Notes under the pieces: generated by a model
Seen by the model: only the letters and a program-made list of their open reading frames with translations
Told to the model about the DNA's origin: nothing
Databases searched by the model: none
IMG/VR virus record: IMGVR_UViG_3300028025_002710
Location: 1-25,812 of that record
DNA length: 25,812 nucleotides
Source of the DNA: a virus
Strand: one strand, 5' to 3'
Program-made: the position numbers and the translations under genes
Shown here: positions 22,867 to 25,812 of the stretch, piece by piece
Numbering within the stretch: position 1 is the stretch's first letter
Layout of the letters: each line of letters starts with the position of its first letter

Positions 22867-23145
22867 TTAGCCCTGAAGTTCTTGAAGTTTATTAGTTAGC
22901 GTGTTACGTATAACAGCTGTATCTAGTTTCGCATGTAACCAGCCAACGATGTCCAACTTGGTTAAGTTTCCAAACTCAATAAAGCGATCTGGATCTGGTG
23001 CTTCCAGTGTTAACTCACCGACTTCATGTACGACATAGACGCCATCGGTTGCTTCGGCATACCAATGCACTGTATCAATGACATCGTCCATGCCGTCTGT
23101 GGTGATCTTGTCAACCTTGTTAATTTCCCATGAGTATGTAATCAT
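22867..23145 (-). CDS. Small conserved phage protein, DUF7936-like (copy 2)
   Basis: The 92-residue product begins ITYSWEINKVDKITTDGMDD, then VIDTVHWYAEATDGVYVVHE. It continues with RFIEFGNLTKLDIVGWLHAK and ends NTLTNKLQELQG. It is the same family as the 105-aa protein at 14047-14364: a W-(E/N)-I start, TVHW, a T/D-x-(Y/V) loop, FxxLTK, and a helix with (I/V)-GW. It is 13 residues shorter and lacks the Pro/Ala-rich ending. It lies between the 627-aa fibre and the 698-aa fibre. As for the other copy, the position after an MPI-type fibre suggests a fibre partner. The start is close to the fibre's TAA, and its GGAG lies within the end of the fibre gene, which implies coupled translation. Confidence 0.8.
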   Translation of the reverse strand: MITYSWEINKVDKITTDGMDDVIDTVHWYAEATDGVYVVHEVGELTLEAPDPDRFIEFGNLTKLDIVGWLHAKLDTAVIRNTLTNKLQELQG

Positions 23146-23153
23146 AATGTTAT

Positions 23154-25037
23154 TTATTCTCCATCTGTAGATGTAGATTCAGAATCTAGATTGAATTCTT
23201 CTGGCTCTGGAATTATCGCTGACATTGGAGCATTCTCAGCTGGTTTCAAAGGTTCAACGATAACTTTACCATTTTCGTCAGTCCAGCCAGTATCAAGCAT
23301 ATGTTTGTCTTGACGTTCACCAATAACCATCCATGAGATTTCATCAGTGCATGTATTATCTTGTGCTTCGATTGCCAACATATTGCCAGTAACTTTACCA
23401 CGAACTGCAGTCCAACCAGTTTCATTAGTTGTAAAGCACTGAACTTCTCTACACAGAACAACGAATGTTCCGTCTGTCATACCAGAAGCAGTGTCGACAT
23501 TAACATCTGCCCTGCCATTTACTAGAACAACTTTACCACGATAGATCAGATCTGCCTGTGGACCTTCGATAAAGGAGTGAACGAGGTGGTGGGTGTTTTC
23601 TTTTTCTGGTAGTGGGTGATCAATTTTAAACGAACCAGAACCTTTGGATAGAGAACCAATTACCTGACAACTACCTCTATTAACTCTTAAAGATAAAGTA
23701 GTATTTGCCGAGCCTGCGCCATCTGAAACATAGAAGTAATAACCACTGTTTGCTCCATTGCTGGAAACAGAAGTAGAAATAATGTTCTTTTCGGTATAGT
23801 TACTTGTGTAACCAGCAGTCAATGCTGGTAGTGGTGAACCATCTACACCACTATGACGGCAGGCAATAGCACCATTGACATAAAGTCTTGCGCCATATTG
23901 AAGCGAAGTATCACCCCCAATTACGACGCCACCACCACTTGGATTTAATATTAGAGGATATCCAGCATTAAACGGAGGATTATAACCATCTACTAGATAA
24001 CCTGATTGAATCCAGCTACCGAAAGGTGCTGCTTGGAATGAACCCATAGCAATACCATCACCACCTCCCGATTGTAATTTAAAATTAGAACTTGAAGCAG
24101 TAAGGCTATCACTAACTATGCCACTTACATGAAGAGGTGCAGTTGGGTTAGAAGTGCCGATACCAACTTTGCCAGCAGTAGTGATACGCATTCTCTCTTG
24201 TCTAGTATCAAGAGCATCAACAATGAAAGTCAGGGCATTTGAGTTCCTTGCCTGAGAACCCATCTCAATTCCCCATGAATTACCATAGCTGTTTAAAACA
24301 TATGAACAGGCTGATGAACTTCCTGCATTATTATTTCGGATCAGCATACTTTGAACAGGAGAATTTACATCGTCTTGTCGAATAATTTTTCCGCCATATT
24401 GTTGTGCGTTTACGCCAAGAAGTAAGTTACCATTAGCGTCAATGCGCATGCGTTCTGTTCGAACTGCACTGTGATAGCTTGCAAATACCAGAGGTGATGC
24501 TGTGCCTGGTGTTGTATCAGTATCACCATAAAGTATTTGGCTATAAGAACCACCATTACCAGAAGATAATAACTCTAGTGTTGCACTTCTATCATTACCA
24601 CCATCAACAGCTTGAATAGATAAAGTTGCATGGCTGGTGTTGTAAATTGTTAAACATTTGCCGCCAACTGCTGAACCTGGAGATGTTGTACCAATACCTA
24701 AGTTGCCATTAGAATCAAATCGTGCAGCTTCTACAGCATTTACGCCAAAGATCATAGCATTGGCTTGGTGATTATAAGCAATAGTTCCTACGTATCTTCC
24801 TGGCGCATTATCAGATGAAGCGAAACAGAAAGTTCCTGTACCAGCAGCCGACGATCCCAATGCCATAACAGCACTAGTGCTATAATCGCCAATCTGTAAT
24901 TGACGATATGGAGAAGTAGTACCGACACCAACTCTGTTATTAGCAACGTCCAAGAACAGCGTGTTGGCATCAATGTTTAAGTTGATACTCGCAGCATCTG
25001 CTGTAATGGAACTGGTCTTAATTTTTGAAATTGGCAT
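23154..25037 (-). CDS. Tail fibre with FKIDHPL-type C-terminal domain
   Basis: The 627-residue product starts MPISKIKTSSITADAASINL, then FLDVANNRVGVGTTSP. Residues 33-450 are shaft units of the GNLGIGTTSPGS and ERMRIDANGNLLLG type, which occur in many S74 fibres. The usual S74 motif (SDxRLK) is absent. Instead residues 464-577 carry KGSGSFKIDHPLPEKENTHH, LVHSFIEGPQADLIYRGKVV, then GTFVVLCREVQCFTTNETGW and ISWMVIGERQD. I recall this domain in other phage and bacterial surface proteins. It may replace the S74 part as the C-terminal cap or folding unit; that is inference. A Pro/Glu-rich acidic tail (PAENAPMSAIIPEPEEFNLD) ends the protein. The next gene is the 92-aa DUF7936-like protein, 8 bases on. 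Confidence 0.86.
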   Translation of the reverse strand: MPISKIKTSSITADAASINLNIDANTLFLDVANNRVGVGTTSPYRQLQIGDYSTSAVMALGSSAAGTGTFCFASSDNAPGRYVGTIAYNHQANAMIFGVNAVEAARFDSNGNLGIGTTSPGSAVGGKCLTIYNTSHATLSIQAVDGGNDRSATLELLSSGNGGSYSQILYGDTDTTPGTASPLVFASYHSAVRTERMRIDANGNLLLGVNAQQYGGKIIRQDDVNSPVQSMLIRNNNAGSSSACSYVLNSYGNSWGIEMGSQARNSNALTFIVDALDTRQERMRITTAGKVGIGTSNPTAPLHVSGIVSDSLTASSSNFKLQSGGGDGIAMGSFQAAPFGSWIQSGYLVDGYNPPFNAGYPLILNPSGGGVVIGGDTSLQYGARLYVNGAIACRHSGVDGSPLPALTAGYTSNYTEKNIISTSVSSNGANSGYYFYVSDGAGSANTTLSLRVNRGSCQVIGSLSKGSGSFKIDHPLPEKENTHHLVHSFIEGPQADLIYRGKVVLVNGRADVNVDTASGMTDGTFVVLCREVQCFTTNETGWTAVRGKVTGNMLAIEAQDNTCTDEISWMVIGERQDKHMLDTGWTDENGKVIVEPLKPAENAPMSAIIPEPEEFNLDSESTSTDGE

Positions 25038-25058
25038 CTGATTTTCTCTTAGATAAAA

Positions 25059-25319
25059 TTACTGTGCAAGTCTTTCAGCAGCTGCAGCCTGTGCTGCTTC
25101 ATACGCAGCAACGACTGCTGGAGTCCATGCTGCAGTTGCAATTGCTTGAACATTCGCTGGTTGGTCAGTAACGTCTTGGTTCGGTACGAGTGACCATCTG
25201 TGATAAGAGGAACTTAGTACGTTCCCATCTTCTAGGATTCGAGTGACTTGGCGTACTTGGATAATTCCATTCTCTACGACCTCAATCTTATCGATTACTT
25301 GTTGTTTTTCTAATGACAT
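25059..25319 (-). CDS. Small phage protein of unknown function
   Basis: The 86-residue product starts SLEKQQVIDKIEVVENGIIQ, then VRQVTRILEDGNVLSSSYHR and WSLVPNQDV. It ends in an Ala-rich helix (TPAVVAAYEAAQAAAAERLA). The pattern DKIEV(V/L)ENGxIQVRxxTRI-(L/I)-EDG followed by YHRxxLxPG occurs in many aquatic phage genomes next to fibre genes. I know of no assigned function. The size and make-up (a beta half, then an Ala helix) suit a small virion or assembly protein. It precedes the 627-aa fibre by 21 bases. The ribosome site is AAGGAAATAATATG. Confidence 0.75.
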   Translation of the reverse strand: MSLEKQQVIDKIEVVENGIIQVRQVTRILEDGNVLSSSYHRWSLVPNQDVTDQPANVQAIATAAWTPAVVAAYEAAQAAAAERLAQ

Positions 25320-25331
25320 ATTATTTCCTTT

Positions 25332-25812
25332 TTATTGTCCATTGACAGAATCCACTGTCAACATTTTGCAGTTATCAAAATGGTGTCTTTTCATTACTGG
25401 TCCAACACCTTCTTTAGAACAGTGAGGGCAAATACTTTTTATAGAATTAAGTTTCTTTGCCATCTCACTACTTAGTCGCTTTGCATCCTCTGACTGAAAA
25501 TTATGATTTCCAGTTCTAGTCAACTCAGCAAATACTTTGGCTCTTGCCGTATTATTATTCTTTCTAACATCAGCACTGAAGAATTGATGGGTTTTGTTCT
25601 CAACTCTATCTATGTTAGACTTTCGTGCAGCTTCTTTAAATTTCGTGACGTAACTTTCATTACTCCACTGTTGCTGCAACCTATCTTCTTGTTTCTTTCT
25701 ATACTCTGGATCTTTCCAAAGTTTTACCATTAACTCAGAATTCAACTTCGATGTTTCTTTAACAGAGAGTTTCATTCGTTTCAAAATCTTATTACATGCA
25801 CCATAATCTTTT
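25332..25812 (-). CDS. Homing-endonuclease-like protein, C-terminal part (partial)
   Basis: The frame is open to the right edge, so the gene is cut. Codons upstream of the internal ATG (25774-25776 region) read KDYGACNKILKR without a stop, and the true start lies outside the window. Visible features are a helix-turn-helix-like YGACNKILKRMKLS, a charged segment LWKDPEYRKKQEDRLQQQW, two units of the (T/N)H(Q/N)F type (KTHQFFSADVRKN and GNHNFQSEDAKR), and a C-terminal zinc-binding pattern CPHCSKEG … RHHFDNCK. These are the DNA-binding parts of phage homing endonucleases of the GIY-YIG or HNH kind; the nuclease core itself is not seen. The gene is likely a selfish insert next to the fibre block. 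The final residues are LTVDSVNGQ. Confidence 0.75.
   Translation of the reverse strand, partial: KDYGACNKILKRMKLSVKETSKLNSELMVKLWKDPEYRKKQEDRLQQQWSNESYVTKFKEAARKSNIDRVENKTHQFFSADVRKNNNTARAKVFAELTRTGNHNFQSEDAKRLSSEMAKKLNSIKSICPHCSKEGVGPVMKRHHFDNCKMLTVDSVNGQ

Noticed and set aside
23146-23157. AATAAATA just before the 92-aa gene
   Set aside because: It is formed by the TAA stop of the 627-aa fibre and lies about five bases from the ATG, too close to act as its promoter.
1-25812. Diversity-generating retroelement, suggested by Mtd-like N-termini
   Set aside because: No reverse transcriptase gene is present and no template/variable repeat pair with adenine-directed differences was noticed. The Mtd-like part is only the N-terminal anchor.

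Overview
The window is a dense structural-gene region of a tailed phage with a contractile, T4-like tail. Every credible gene lies on the minus strand, so transcription runs from the right end (25812) to the left end (1). The T4-like assignment rests on three neck/tail-completion proteins recognised from their translations: gp13 (10143-10883), gp14 (8882-10141) and gp15 (3868-4701). It is supported by three proteins that begin with a T4 gp10-like N-terminal module. The mix of fibre domains (S74 chaperones, Mtd-like N-termini, LamG, GYT-type beta repeats, a YadA-head-like repeat fibre) is typical of aquatic T4-like phages such as those of cyanobacteria and SAR11-type hosts. The sequence does not identify the host. 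Composition is moderately AT-rich, genes are separated by 0-30 bases, most starts have an AAGGA-type Shine-Dalgarno, and nearly all stops are TAA. No tRNA, CRISPR, reverse transcriptase or IS element was seen.

Right block, 25812-14047 (read first): a partial homing-endonuclease-like gene at the edge, then a fibre locus. Its order is an 86-aa protein, a 627-aa fibre, a 92-aa small protein, a 698-aa fibre with an S74 chaperone, an 802-aa fibre with a LamG-like domain, a 361-aa fibre with a jelly-roll-like part, a 174-aa protein, a 772-aa fibre made of about 30 17-residue repeats with an S74 chaperone, and a 105-aa small protein. The arrangement small protein, fibre beginning MP(I/L), DUF7936-like protein occurs twice. 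The block ends at a strong UUCG-loop terminator (about 14000-14023).

Middle block, 13943-11288: a likely T4-type late promoter (13967-13974) precedes a 113-aa and a 77-aa structural protein, which overlap by ATGA, and a 689-aa fibre. A second hairpin terminator follows at about 11250-11273.

Left block, 11227-1: a 113-aa mini-fibre, gp13, gp14 enlarged by GYT repeats, a gp10-like repeat fibre, a subtilisin-family protease with an I9-like propeptide, gp15, two more gp10-like fibres, and the start of a glycine-rich protein cut by the window edge.

Taken together, gp13, gp14 and gp15 should complete the head-tail joint and cap the tail sheath, while about eleven fibre or fibre-like proteins would make up an elaborate adsorption apparatus. 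Its parts have clearly been built by repeat expansion and module shuffling. The features that stand out are the repeat-inserted gp14, the virion-locus protease between neck and tail-terminator genes, the three gp10-like anchors on unrelated shafts, and the duplicated fibre cassette. No plainly new defence or metabolic system is visible.
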